From positions 124,001-188,000 of the forward strand of contig NZ_FXTH01000008.1 in assembly GCF_900182555.1 (NCBI RefSeq): 64,000 nucleotides of DNA, written 5' to 3'. The stretch comes from Fodinibius sediminis. GTDB lineage: Bacteria > Bacteroidota > Rhodothermia > Balneolales > Balneolaceae. Both the position numbers and the translations under genes were made by a program. The notes beneath the pieces were generated by a model. That model made no database searches and was not told where the DNA came from. It worked only from the letters and a program-made list of their open reading frames with translations. This document shows positions 44,918 through 54,822 of the stretch, in pieces. The first letter of the stretch is position 1, and each line of letters opens with the position of its first letter.

Positions 44918-45991
44918 ATGGGTTTACTTATTTTTTATTTGTTACTTGCCATCGGGGTTTCTTTTCTTTGCTCAATGTTAGAGGCCGTGCTGCTATCGGT
45001 AAGCCATTCGTATGTGGCCATCATGGAGCGTAAAGGGAGCAGGACAGGCAAGTTGCTGCGCGGCTACAAGGAGGATATAGACCGCCCGCTTTCAGCTATT
45101 TTGAGCTTAAATACCATCGCGCATACGGTGGGTGCAGCCGGCGTGGGCGCCCAGGCACAGATTATCTTTGGCGAAGGGTATGTCGCAGCGACTTCGGCCG
45201 TTCTAACACTGCTTATCCTGGTGCTGTCAGAAATAATACCGAAAACCATTGGAGCGACATACTGGCGAAAATTGGCTCCGTTTACGGCCAAGACGCTGAA
45301 TTTGCTGATGATCCTGCTTTACCCCTTTGTGCTGATATCCCAAGCTATCACCCGCTGGTTATCAGATGAAGACTCTCCGAGCTTCAGCCGGGAAGAATTC
45401 GGTGCTTTGGCGGATCTGGGAGTAGAGGAGGGGGTATTTGAAGAGAAGGAATCCCGCATTTTTAAAAACCTTATCCGTTTCAGCTCCCTGCGTGTGAAGG
45501 ATATTATGACTCCCCGGACGGTTGTTGTTGGGTTCAATGAAAACCGTACAGTGGCAGAGGTTAGCGAGAATGTGGAGCAGCTTCATTTTTCCAGACTGCC
45601 GGTCTATGGTGAGGCCCGTGATGAAGTTACAGGCTATGTGCTGAAAAACGATTTACTGCTGATGATGGCACGCAGTGAATTGTCGATGCCGCTCAAGAAA
45701 TTCAAGCGGGATATCCTGATTGTACCTGAAATGATGCCGCTCCAGGATTTCTTCGAACGGCTTATGCGCAAACAGGAGCACATCGCTCTGGCCGTGGATG
45801 AATATGGGGGATTCGCGGGCGTGGTTACCATGGAAGACCTGGTGGAAACCCTGCTTGGGATGGAAATCATTGACGAAGTGGATACTATTGAGGATATGCA
45901 GAAGATGGCCCGCAAAAAATGGATGGAGCGGGCCCGGCGACTGGGAATTGTAGACCCCGCTGAACAGGCACCTGCCGAGGGCGAGTCGTAA
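44918..45991 (+). CDS. CNNM/DUF21 and CBS-domain protein (hemolysin/CorC-like)
   Basis: Inner-membrane protein of 357 residues. Residues 1-175 are the DUF21/CNNM transmembrane domain ('SFLCSMLEAVLLSVSHSYVA' near 15-34, 'ILVLSEIIPKTIGATYW' near 99-115), followed by a CBS pair ('VKDIMTPRTVVVGFNENRTV' near 193-212, 'EYGGFAGVVTMEDLVETLLG' near 294-313). The C-terminal CorC/HlyC domain of longer relatives is not apparent, the chain ending soon after the second CBS. CNNM relatives handle Mg2+ or other divalent cations. Its TAA abuts the lysC stop with no gap. Confidence 0.9.
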   Translation: MGLLIFYLLLAIGVSFLCSMLEAVLLSVSHSYVAIMERKGSRTGKLLRGYKEDIDRPLSAILSLNTIAHTVGAAGVGAQAQIIFGEGYVAATSAVLTLLILVLSEIIPKTIGATYWRKLAPFTAKTLNLLMILLYPFVLISQAITRWLSDEDSPSFSREEFGALADLGVEEGVFEEKESRIFKNLIRFSSLRVKDIMTPRTVVVGFNENRTVAEVSENVEQLHFSRLPVYGEARDEVTGYVLKNDLLLMMARSELSMPLKKFKRDILIVPEMMPLQDFFERLMRKQEHIALAVDEYGGFAGVVTMEDLVETLLGMEIIDEVDTIEDMQKMARKKWMERARRLGIVDPAEQAPAEGES

Positions 45992-47353
45992 TTACTGTGA
46001 CTCCAAGAAAAGACGCCTGTGAAGTGCTTGTACAGCGGGTATGACATTCCGCTCATCGACAACTGCGTTTAAAATGCGTTTGGTGGGATTGAATGAGAGC
46101 AAGCTGAGCATTTCTGCATCAAAACTATCTAGCATGTGCCCCATAAGTATGGAGCTTAGGCGAGGGGTGCAGCCTACAAGGCCGATTATACTTTGATGTT
46201 CAATTATTTCAACGTACCCCAGGTTCTCCAATACAGGAATGAGCTTGCGGCCGGCATCAGCCTGCTCTACAGCGGCGGTGAATGAGGTTCCGGTCAAGGT
46301 CAGAATCTGCATAGATAGCCGCTTGGCCTCCGGGAGATCAAACATGGCGCCCAGCAGGTTTTCAGCCGGCATCGGTCTTTCGGCTGTTACGGTTAACGTC
46401 ACCATATTGTTTTTAAGAGCCATGGCTTTGGCAAGTCCGTTGGTGCCGCCCTCTGTACTGATGGTGGTTCCGGGCTGGCAGGGACTGAATATATTTTTTA
46501 CCAGGATCGGGATATTTTTGCGGGCAGCGGGCCAGGTAGTGGATGGGTGCAGCACTTTCGCCCCGAAGTGAGCAAGCTGTCCTGCTTCTTCAAAACTGAG
46601 GTTGGGCACAGGCCGGGCATTGGCGACAATCCGCGGATCGCAGGTGTAAATCCCGCTCACGTCCGTCCAGATTTCAATAGATCGGGCCGACAGGGCCGCC
46701 CCGACAATGCTGGCTGAAAAATCTGAGCCTTCAAAGCCAAGGGTTGTGAAATCACCGCCCGCGTTTTTCCCGTAATAACCTCCCATTATGGGGATCTGCC
46801 GGCTGGCAATGGATTGCATTTCCTGTGAAATATAAGAGCGTATACAGTCGATGTCGGGTTGGGCATCGCCAAAATTTGAATCCGTACGTATCACCCTGCC
46901 GGCATCAATCCAGTGCGTGGACAGCCCGCAGGCTTCGGCACATTGTGCCAAGAGATAGGAGGAAAGAAGTTCGCCGGTAGCTAAAACAGCATCTTTGTCC
47001 CGCTCGCTGAGATGTCGGGCATGGTGGATGTTATCCAGCCGACGCATTAACCGCTTGCCCTGGGTGTAGATCCATTGTTTGCAGCGATCGCCGACGGCGG
47101 GGGCATGGCTGGAACATTCGTGCAAGAAATTGGCAACCAGTTCTAGGTGGCGCTGCTGGATATTCAATACTTCTTTTTGGGCTTGCTCAGGATCAGAAAG
47201 AGCCGTCTGGGCGGCATTCAGCAGCTGGCGGGTTGTGCGGGCAGTGGCCGAGACAACAATAAACGGCTGTTTGTACTGTCTTATGATATTCAGCACACGG
47301 TGCCAGTTTTGGGCGTTATCCATGGAGGTGCCCCCAAATTTAAGAACATGCAT
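45992..47353 (-). CDS. lysC: Aspartate kinase
   Basis: Phosphorylates aspartate, entering Lys/Thr/Met/diaminopimelate synthesis. The 453 residues begin 'MHVLKFGGTSMDNAQNWHRV' (nucleotide-binding 'KFGGTS'), with 'ELLSSYLLAQCAEACGL' near 148-164, 'TTLGFEGSDFSASIVGAALS' near 204-223 and 'EIWTDVSGIYTCDPR' near 227-241. Two ACT-like regulatory segments follow (about 315-450), so feedback inhibition by Lys or Thr is expected. No homoserine dehydrogenase is fused. asd lies about 10 kb away, so the pathway genes are split. Confidence 0.94.
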   Translation of the reverse strand: MHVLKFGGTSMDNAQNWHRVLNIIRQYKQPFIVVSATARTTRQLLNAAQTALSDPEQAQKEVLNIQQRHLELVANFLHECSSHAPAVGDRCKQWIYTQGKRLMRRLDNIHHARHLSERDKDAVLATGELLSSYLLAQCAEACGLSTHWIDAGRVIRTDSNFGDAQPDIDCIRSYISQEMQSIASRQIPIMGGYYGKNAGGDFTTLGFEGSDFSASIVGAALSARSIEIWTDVSGIYTCDPRIVANARPVPNLSFEEAGQLAHFGAKVLHPSTTWPAARKNIPILVKNIFSPCQPGTTISTEGGTNGLAKAMALKNNMVTLTVTAERPMPAENLLGAMFDLPEAKRLSMQILTLTGTSFTAAVEQADAGRKLIPVLENLGYVEIIEHQSIIGLVGCTPRLSSILMGHMLDSFDAEMLSLLSFNPTKRILNAVVDERNVIPAVQALHRRLFLESQ

Positions 47354-47751
47354 CAGGTTAAATAATCTGGTGGATATGGTTCAGTTATGTTGAACGACTT
47401 GCAGCAACGGCTTGGCAGTAACGGTTGAAGGCTCTCGGATAATGTATTGTTCCACAACAAATCTTAAAGCAGGAAACACAACGGATTGCCTCGACCGATA
47501 GTACTACGGATATTCTGCTGGCCATACAGTCCGATCAGCCTGCCCATTTGCATAAGGATCTTTTTTTAAAAAGAATTAGACGATGAAAATCATGTTTGTA
47601 TTACTCTGTTTGGTTTATCATTATTAGAAATCATTAAAAAATCACTGGGATATTCAGCCTTCGTCTGCCTCGCAAAAAGCCGCAAAAGGCCCTGTACATG
47701 GCTTCAGCCCGGGGGACATATCCTCACAGTAGTTTAGTTGATAAAGGATCT
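47354..47751. other. 398-bp intergenic region, divergent promoters
   Basis: Separates lysC (-) from the VCBS gene (+). No coding frame of note; only a 14-codon ATG frame at 47583. An A/T tract with core TTTTTAAAAA (47563-47572) and a run of T/A-rich sequence at 47560-47640 may hold the VCBS promoter, though I find no exact TAnnTTTG box. Confidence 0.5.
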
Positions 47752-50700
47752 ATGAATTTATTGGATAGCATTAGGAATCTACGGGAAATAGTGTCTAAGT
47801 TTGTTTTTGCAGGTGTACTGTTAGGGTTTGCCGGCTGTGCAGGTGATAAACCGACGCCCCGTTTTGAAAATATAAGTGCGGATCAAAGCAACCTCTCATT
47901 CACAAACCGGGTGGAACAGACCCCGGATTTCAATATTGTCAACTACCTCTATTTTTATGACGGCGGCGGGGTATCGATAGGAGATGTCAATGGGGATGGA
48001 CGGCCCGATATCTATTTAACTGCTAATATGGGAACCAACAGGCTGTATCTGAATGAAGGCAATTTTAAATTCCGGGATATCACCGAGCGGGCCGGGGTGG
48101 GAGGATCCGGAGACTGGACAACCGGCACGACCATGGCCGACATCAACGGGGATGGACTGCTTGACATCTATGTGTCCAATGTGCACTACAGGACCAAAAA
48201 GGGGCGCAATCAGCTCTTCATCAATAACGGGGACTCCACTTTTACGGAAAAAGCAGAGGAGTACGGTCTTGCGTTCAGGGGCTATTCCAAACAGGCTGCA
48301 TTTTTTGATATGGACCGGGATGGCGATTTGGATATGTACCTTGTGAATCATTCGGTGCATAACAAGGATACATTTAAGCCCCGTGACCAGCAGCAGTCCG
48401 CCAGCCCCAAAGCGGGAGATCGCCTCTACCGCAATGACGGGGAAACATTTACGGATGTCACCGAAGAGGCTGGTATCCACAACACGGCCCTGGGGTACGG
48501 GCTGGACCTCGCGGTCAGTGATTTGAACGGCGACCATTACCCCGACCTTTATATAACCAATGACTTTCATGAAAATGATTATTTATACCTGAACCAGGGG
48601 GATGGCACGTTTCGCGACGTGCTGCCGCAGAGCACGGGCCATACCAGCCGGGCATCCATGGGCAGTGATATAGCGGATATCAATAATGACCTCAGGCCCG
48701 ATATAGCCGTTGTGGATATGCTGCCATACACGGAGGAAGGGCTGAAAACAGCGATAAGCAGTGAGCCTTATGAATTGTATTCCATTCAGCGTGACTACGG
48801 TTACCATCCGCAGCTCATACGGAATACGTTGCAGCTGAACCTGTTTCAGGACAGCAGTGCCGTCCCATTTTTTGCTGATATTGCCCCCATGGCCGGCGTT
48901 CAGGCTACCGACTGGAGCTGGTCGGCTCTGCTTTTTGACATGAATAATGATGGTTCAAAAGACCTGTATGTTTCAAATGGCATTTATCGACGACCCAACA
49001 ACATGGATTATCTGGCCATGGTAAAAAGAGATGAGATGCAGCAATCATTGAAAGGGGGGATGACGGAAGAGAATATCTCGGTGATTGACAGCATGCCTCA
49101 GCTTAAAATTCCAAACAGGGCGTATCAAAATGAGGATGCTTTTTATTTTTCAGATAAGACGGAAGAATGGGGGCTGGACATCCCCAGCTATTCGAACGGA
49201 GCAGCCTATGGGGATTTAGATAATGACGGTGATCTTGATATTGTTGTTAATAACATTAATTCGGAGGCTGCTTTATACCGGAATTTGACAAGGGAACAGG
49301 ATAGCAGCAGTTACCTGGCACTGAAGCTCGAGGGAGAGGGCCCCAACACCAGGGGAGTAGGCAGCAAAGCCATAGTGTACGCCGGGGAGAGGCGACAGGT
49401 CGCAGAGCTTTTTCCTTCCCGAGGGTATCAGTCTTCGGTTGATCCGCGTCTTTTTTTCGGTCTGGGAGAGGCCAATCATGCAGACAGTCTTGTCATCATT
49501 TGGCCTGCCGGAAAAAAAACGTTTATGAAGGAGGTGCCGGCCAACCAACAACTTACTGTTGTTGAGCAGGAGGCCGGAAACGAAGTTATTGAACAGCAGG
49601 ACGATCCGAAGCCGCTGAAGAAAAGGAGTACCCCATTGCCTGCTAAATTCCGGCACCGCGAAAATGATTTTGATGAATTCAAGGTACAGCCGTTTATGCC
49701 TTATCAGCTGTCAGCAATGGGTCCTCCCCTGGCCGTGGCTGATGTCAACGGGGACGGGATGCAGGATCTTTACGTAGGCGGTGCGGCCCGGCAGGCCGGA
49801 GCTCTTTTTTTGCAGGGAGAAGCAGGGCATTTCGAGTACGGGGAGAACACCACTTTCCAAAAGCACGCCCTGGGCGAAGATGTAGCTGCTGCTTTTTTTG
49901 ATGCAGACGGTGATGGCCATCCGGACCTGTATACCGCAAGCGGGGGCGACGAACGAAGCAGAGATGACGGACGTCTTGCCGACCGGCTGTATTTTAATGA
50001 CGGAGAGGGCAACTTTTCACCTGCTGCTTCGGGGGCTCTTCCGGAAGTTAGTGCTAATGGGTCAGTGGTGGTACCGATAGACTTCAACAGCGACGGCCGG
50101 ATGGACCTGTTTGTCGGCAGTCGCTCTGTCCCCGGCAGCTATGGCGAAATACCTTCTCAGTATTTGCTCGAAAACCAGGGGGATGGAACATTCAGGGATG
50201 TAACGTCGACGGTCAGTCCTGCCCTGCGCTCTATCGGTATGGTCAGTGCGGCCGGAAAAGCGGATATAACCGGAGACGGCCGGATGGAGCTGGTCGTGGC
50301 GGGAGACTGGATGCCGGTGACCGTATTCCAGGCGAAGGATGGCAAGCTTGAACGGTATGAATCCTTTAAATCTCCTGCTGGTCTGTGGCAGAGCCTCCAC
50401 ATGGCCGATGTGGACGGGGACGGTGATGTTGATATACTGGCGGGCAACATGGGGCTGAATACCCCATTTGACGTTTCGGAAACCGAGCCTTTGGTAATGT
50501 ATGCTGCTGATTTTACCGGGCAGGGCAATGCTGATCCAATTATCGGCTATACCAGAGAGAACAAGGTATTTCCGGTGGCCCCCAGGGATCGGTTGCTGAA
50601 GTCTATCGGTATTTTACGCAACCGCTTTCCGACGTACGAATCCTATGCTAATAAGTCACTGACTGATATTTTTGGAGAACAACAACTGCAGCGTGTACTT

Positions 50701-51087
50701 CACAGGAGGGTCACAAGCCTGGCTTCTGTCTATTTTGAAAATACAGGCAATGGCACCTTCAAAATACATTCGCTCCCGGCGGCGATGCAGTCTGCACCTA
50801 TTTTTGCATTTTATACAGGCGATCTGAATCAGGATGGTCGTTCTGATATAGTAGCGGGCGGCAACTTATACGATGTTCGTCCTGTCTTTGGCGGCCGTTA
50901 TGATGCCAGTTACGGATGGTTTTTGGCGGGCAGACCGGGAGGCATATCGGGCTCTTCGCCGGTCAGCCTGAGGATCAGAGGTGAAATAAGGGATATCGAA
51001 GGAATTTCAGCCGGGCAGGGTTTCTCTTCTGTTGTAGTAGGGATTAATGACAAGGCGCCACTCTTTTTGCAGCCGGCCCGGAAGTAA
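47752..51087 (+). CDS. VCBS/FG-GAP repeat lipoprotein with ASPIC/UnbV domain
   Basis: Large surface lipoprotein, 1111 residues from ATG 47752, chosen because it gives a proper lipoprotein signal ('LLGFAGC', Cys28) and has AAAGGA upstream; an ATG at 47698 would add 18 non-signal residues. It holds two beta-propeller-type regions of FG-GAP/VCBS repeats with Ca-binding 'DVNGDGRPDIY' and 'DINGDGLLDIY'-type loops, separated near residues 530-600 by an ASPIC/UnbV segment ('RGVGSKAIVYAGERRQ', 'LVIIWPAGKK'). Such proteins are regular partners of SusC/SusD pairs and probably bind glycans or other ligands outside the cell. First gene of the locus. Confidence 0.9.
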   Translation: MNLLDSIRNLREIVSKFVFAGVLLGFAGCAGDKPTPRFENISADQSNLSFTNRVEQTPDFNIVNYLYFYDGGGVSIGDVNGDGRPDIYLTANMGTNRLYLNEGNFKFRDITERAGVGGSGDWTTGTTMADINGDGLLDIYVSNVHYRTKKGRNQLFINNGDSTFTEKAEEYGLAFRGYSKQAAFFDMDRDGDLDMYLVNHSVHNKDTFKPRDQQQSASPKAGDRLYRNDGETFTDVTEEAGIHNTALGYGLDLAVSDLNGDHYPDLYITNDFHENDYLYLNQGDGTFRDVLPQSTGHTSRASMGSDIADINNDLRPDIAVVDMLPYTEEGLKTAISSEPYELYSIQRDYGYHPQLIRNTLQLNLFQDSSAVPFFADIAPMAGVQATDWSWSALLFDMNNDGSKDLYVSNGIYRRPNNMDYLAMVKRDEMQQSLKGGMTEENISVIDSMPQLKIPNRAYQNEDAFYFSDKTEEWGLDIPSYSNGAAYGDLDNDGDLDIVVNNINSEAALYRNLTREQDSSSYLALKLEGEGPNTRGVGSKAIVYAGERRQVAELFPSRGYQSSVDPRLFFGLGEANHADSLVIIWPAGKKTFMKEVPANQQLTVVEQEAGNEVIEQQDDPKPLKKRSTPLPAKFRHRENDFDEFKVQPFMPYQLSAMGPPLAVADVNGDGMQDLYVGGAARQAGALFLQGEAGHFEYGENTTFQKHALGEDVAAAFFDADGDGHPDLYTASGGDERSRDDGRLADRLYFNDGEGNFSPAASGALPEVSANGSVVVPIDFNSDGRMDLFVGSRSVPGSYGEIPSQYLLENQGDGTFRDVTSTVSPALRSIGMVSAAGKADITGDGRMELVVAGDWMPVTVFQAKDGKLERYESFKSPAGLWQSLHMADVDGDGDVDILAGNMGLNTPFDVSETEPLVMYAADFTGQGNADPIIGYTRENKVFPVAPRDRLLKSIGILRNRFPTYESYANKSLTDIFGEQQLQRVLHRRVTSLASVYFENTGNGTFKIHSLPAAMQSAPIFAFYTGDLNQDGRSDIVAGGNLYDVRPVFGGRYDASYGWFLAGRPGGISGSSPVSLRIRGEIRDIEGISAGQGFSSVVVGINDKAPLFLQPARK

Positions 51088-51563
51088 TGCGCACAGAATT
51101 TGTACTTAATTTTCTAATTTCATCCGTTCGGCAGGGGACTGGGACATTATTGCCGGGGTTGTATGCAGGGGCACCGTGAGGATCTATGAAAATAATTTCA
51201 CACTGATATCTACCTTTTGTTCATTGTATGCGGTTTTTTGGGGGTGTGGGGAGGTCTTATTAAAATACAGATGAAAAAAAATTTTTTCTTCTCAGGATTT
51301 TTTTAAAAAAATTTGGGGGTATGCAATTTTCAGAGCGTCTATTACAACGGAAAGATGGTGAGAAGGATATGATTAGGATTAGTTTTTGCTTTCCAAGGAC
51401 ATTGGTTTTGTTATCGTATTCATAGCAGTTTGTGGATTGAATCCAATCCATTATCTATTGCAGTCAGCAAATAGGTACGGAGAAGAACTGTTGTGTTCTC
51501 ACCTTTCAATTCCTTAAAGGCGAAATAAAGTAAATTCATAATGTTCAATTAACTCAATTTAAT
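51088..51563. other. 476-bp A/T-tract region upstream of susC
   Basis: No gene. It holds two long A/T tracts 23 bases apart: A8T6 at 51274-51287 (the curved AnTn form) and the 16-bp palindrome ATTTTTTTAAAAAAAT at 51297-51312. These are likely promoter-region elements for susC; a GGATT-G-AATCC inverted repeat (51434-51444) lies downstream. I cannot place the transcription start. Confidence 0.45.
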
Positions 51564-54500
51564 ATGAAGTTATATTCCTCAAATAAATGGATAGCATTGT
51601 TGGTTGTATTTTCAGGATTGGTTTTCTGTAGTACATTTTCTGCAACGGCTCAGGACATAGAAGTGAGTGGTACGGTGATTGATGCTACGACTGATCAAAC
51701 CCTGCCCGGTGTTAATATTGCGGTGCAGGGAACGAGCAGGGGTACGGCCACCGACGCCGATGGTAACTATTCTATTGAAGTTCCGAGTGATGCGACCCTG
51801 GTATTTACCTTTATCGGTTATGCCGAGCAGGTGGTACCGGTTAACGGGCGCCAGGAAATTAATGTGGCACTGGAACCCGGCGTCAACCAGCTGGGTGAAG
51901 TTGTGGCTGTGGGCTACGCAACGCAGGAGGCCGGAGAGGTTACGGGCTCCATATCTTCTGTCAGCTCGGAAGACCTGGAAGATGTAAGCGTTGTTAATAC
52001 CTCTTCAGCGCTAAAAGGAGCCGTTTCCGGTGTTACTGCTGTGGAATCCAGTACGCCCGGTGAAGGAGCCAGTATTCGTATTCGCGGCCTGACTACTATT
52101 AATGACAATGAACCCTTGTGGGTGGTTGATGGGGTGCCCGGTGCTCCGGTAAACCCTGAAAATATTGAATCCATTTCCATTTTAAAGGATGCGGCTTCCC
52201 AGGCTATTTACGGGGCCCGTGCTTCTAACGGGGTTGTGCTTGTAACCACAAAGAGCGGAAGAAAGGATCAACCTGTTCAGGTCAATGTGAAGGTAAGGAA
52301 CGGTATCACCCAAAACGCCAACAGCTATAATCTGCTGAATACCCAGGAATATGGGGAAATGCTTTGGCTGCAGGCTAAGAATGACGGAAATGATCCTGTG
52401 CACCCGCAGTATGGCAGTGGTGATGAGCCTGCAATTCCTGATTACATCCTGCCGGCGGGTACCAATGGCGAGGTCGATGAGAGTCTGTACGATCGCCAGA
52501 TGGTCCACCAGGATGGAGATGATACGTTTATCATCATGCGCGCCAACAAGCAGGGTACCGACTGGATGGACGAGATTGAACGTAATGCCGTCTACCAGGA
52601 ATACAGCGTGGGACTGAATGGAGGAAGCGAGACGACAAATTATGCATTCCAGGCCGGATACCTGAAGGAAGAAGGTATCTTAAAGTACACCGGCTACAAC
52701 CGGTACAACCTGCGCTCCAATGTCAGTGTTGACGTCAATGACTGGCTGAGCGTCGGTGAAAAAGTGGGACTGACCTACAGCGAAGACTACGGAAATCAGT
52801 CGAACAACAACGAGGCAACCGTAATTTCCCATACCTACCGGATGCAGCCCATTGTACCGGTGTACGATATCAAAGGAGCGTATGCAGGAACCCGGGCATC
52901 CAACACGGGGAACGGTACAAACCCGCTGTGGTCTCTTGATATGAACCAGCATGACCAGACCAATGGCCTTAACCTCAGTGGAAACGCATTTGCCGAGGCC
53001 GATATTTTAGAAAATTTGTCTTTCAAATCGCTGGTCGGTTTTAACTACAACACCGCGGATGTCAGGAACTATAGTTATGTTGAAGTAGCTTTCGCTGAAA
53101 GGGGTAAGTATGACGGCCTTGGGGAATTTGCGTCCTTCAGCACGCAGTGGAACTGGACAAATACCCTGAACTATTCGAAAACATTTGCGGACGTCCATGA
53201 TATTACCCTGATGGCAGGAACCGAGGCGATACAGAACAACTATCGCTGGCGAAACGGATCTCGGGAAAATTTCTTCTCGCGTGATCCCCTCTACATGCAG
53301 CTTAACTCCGGGGTGCAAAACCAGATAAACGGGGGTAATGAAAGCCAGTGGAACCTGTTCTCCATGTTCAGCCGTGTAAACTACGCCTATGATCAAAAGT
53401 ATCTGCTGGAAGCAGTTGTGCGTCGCGACGGCTCTTCTCGCTTTGGCGAAGAAAATCGCTATGGTACGTTCCCGGCGTTTTCAGCGGCCTGGCGAATAAC
53501 CAACGAGGAGTTCATGTCTTCCACCGAAAACTGGCTGGACTATTTGATGGTGCGCGTAGGATACGGTATGACCGGTAACGACCGCATAGGAAATTACAAC
53601 TCCTACACCACCTATGCGTCGAGCCAGTCGAATTCCTTTTACCCCATAGCGGGAGCCAATATCGGCCCGGGGAGTTCGGGATTCTATCGTGCCAGCCTTG
53701 GCAATGACAACGTGCAGTGGGAGATTACCACTACCACCAACATCGGTATTGATGCTACAATCTTCAGCAACTGGGATCTGAGCGTTGACCTCTGGAACAG
53801 GGTGACAAGCGATATGCTGTACCCGCAGCGGATACCCGACGTTCTGGGTCAGGCTGCTGCTCCGTCCATCAACGTGGGCGAGATGGAGAATAACGGTATC
53901 GATGTGGAAGTGGGATACAATGGTACTGCCATGGACGAGGAACTGCAATATGGCATCAGCCTGAACGTCTCCCATTACAAGAACAAGGTCAATCGTCTCT
54001 CCTCAGACGCCAACGAGTTCATGGAGGGATCCTCGTTCCGTCAAATGAATTATACACGTGCGGAAACGGGAACACAGTTCCCCGAATTCTACGGCTACGT
54101 GATTGAAGGGATCTTCCAGACACAGGAGGAGGCTGACAATCATCCGGCGGCATTCGGAGAAGGGGGCGATTACAACGAACCCGGCCGCTTCAAGTATAAA
54201 GACGTCAATGGGGACGGGGTCATTACGGCGGATGACCGTACCTATATCGGCGACCCCCACCCGCTCTTTACTTCGGGACTTAATCTCAACATGAGCTACA
54301 AAGGCTTCCGGGCCTCTACCCGTTTCTATACCAGCTATGGAAACGACATGGTTAACTACGTGAGACGATGGATTGACTTTAACCAGTTCCAGGGGAACCG
54401 AAGCGAGCGGCGACTCTATGAATCCTGGGGAAGTCCTTACCTGGCTAACAATGCAAATGCGACCATGCCCAAGGCGGAAGGCAATGATACCGACAGTCAA

Positions 54501-54761
54501 TACCCCTCTACCTATTTTATGGAGGATGCTTCCTACCTGCGCATGGAGCAGCTGCACCTGAGCTACGACCTGAATTCCATCCTGAATGTTCAGAATGTCA
54601 GGAACCTGCGGCTGTATATCCAGGCAAATAATCTCTTTACGATAACCAATTATTCCGGACTGGATCCGGAAGTTAATGCCGGAGGAATCAACCGGGGCAT
54701 CGACCGTGGTGCATGGCCTACAAGCAGGCGATTGATGTTCGGAGTAGACATCGGCTTGTGA
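51564..54761 (+). CDS. SusC/RagA-type TonB-linked outer-membrane protein
   Basis: TonB-dependent importer barrel, 1065 residues. Signal peptide cleaved after Ala29; then a carboxypeptidase-regulatory-like domain (about 31-115, 'SGTVIDATTDQTLPGVNIAV'), the plug with the SusC signature ('IRIRGLTTINDNEPLWVVDG' near 173-192, 'ILKDAASQAIYGARASNGVV' near 209-228), and a barrel ending in 'RLMFGVDIGL'. There is no N-terminal STN signalling domain, so it should not transmit a signal to an anti-sigma factor. Paired with susD 61 bases downstream; imports a large ligand delivered by SusD. Confidence 0.96.
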   Translation: MKLYSSNKWIALLVVFSGLVFCSTFSATAQDIEVSGTVIDATTDQTLPGVNIAVQGTSRGTATDADGNYSIEVPSDATLVFTFIGYAEQVVPVNGRQEINVALEPGVNQLGEVVAVGYATQEAGEVTGSISSVSSEDLEDVSVVNTSSALKGAVSGVTAVESSTPGEGASIRIRGLTTINDNEPLWVVDGVPGAPVNPENIESISILKDAASQAIYGARASNGVVLVTTKSGRKDQPVQVNVKVRNGITQNANSYNLLNTQEYGEMLWLQAKNDGNDPVHPQYGSGDEPAIPDYILPAGTNGEVDESLYDRQMVHQDGDDTFIIMRANKQGTDWMDEIERNAVYQEYSVGLNGGSETTNYAFQAGYLKEEGILKYTGYNRYNLRSNVSVDVNDWLSVGEKVGLTYSEDYGNQSNNNEATVISHTYRMQPIVPVYDIKGAYAGTRASNTGNGTNPLWSLDMNQHDQTNGLNLSGNAFAEADILENLSFKSLVGFNYNTADVRNYSYVEVAFAERGKYDGLGEFASFSTQWNWTNTLNYSKTFADVHDITLMAGTEAIQNNYRWRNGSRENFFSRDPLYMQLNSGVQNQINGGNESQWNLFSMFSRVNYAYDQKYLLEAVVRRDGSSRFGEENRYGTFPAFSAAWRITNEEFMSSTENWLDYLMVRVGYGMTGNDRIGNYNSYTTYASSQSNSFYPIAGANIGPGSSGFYRASLGNDNVQWEITTTTNIGIDATIFSNWDLSVDLWNRVTSDMLYPQRIPDVLGQAAAPSINVGEMENNGIDVEVGYNGTAMDEELQYGISLNVSHYKNKVNRLSSDANEFMEGSSFRQMNYTRAETGTQFPEFYGYVIEGIFQTQEEADNHPAAFGEGGDYNEPGRFKYKDVNGDGVITADDRTYIGDPHPLFTSGLNLNMSYKGFRASTRFYTSYGNDMVNYVRRWIDFNQFQGNRSERRLYESWGSPYLANNANATMPKAEGNDTDSQYPSTYFMEDASYLRMEQLHLSYDLNSILNVQNVRNLRLYIQANNLFTITNYSGLDPEVNAGGINRGIDRGAWPTSRRLMFGVDIGL

Positions 54762-54796
54762 TCACCAAAACCGAAAGATATTATTTGAACGCAGCC

Positions 54797-54816
54797 AATT
54801 TTAAAAATTTAAAATT
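54797..54816. repeat. A/T-only inverted repeat before susD
   Basis: AATTTTAAA and TTTAAAATT are exact complements separated by AA, ending six bases before the susD ATG. As RNA it would be a weak AU hairpin over the ribosome-binding region; the AT-rich context also suits initiation in this phylum. Confidence 0.4.
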
Positions 54817-54822
54817 TAAGTT

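Noticed and set aside
51088-51563. Hidden small gene upstream of susC
   Set aside because: ATG frames here are under 20 codons or interrupted; the region is A/T-tract regulatory sequence.
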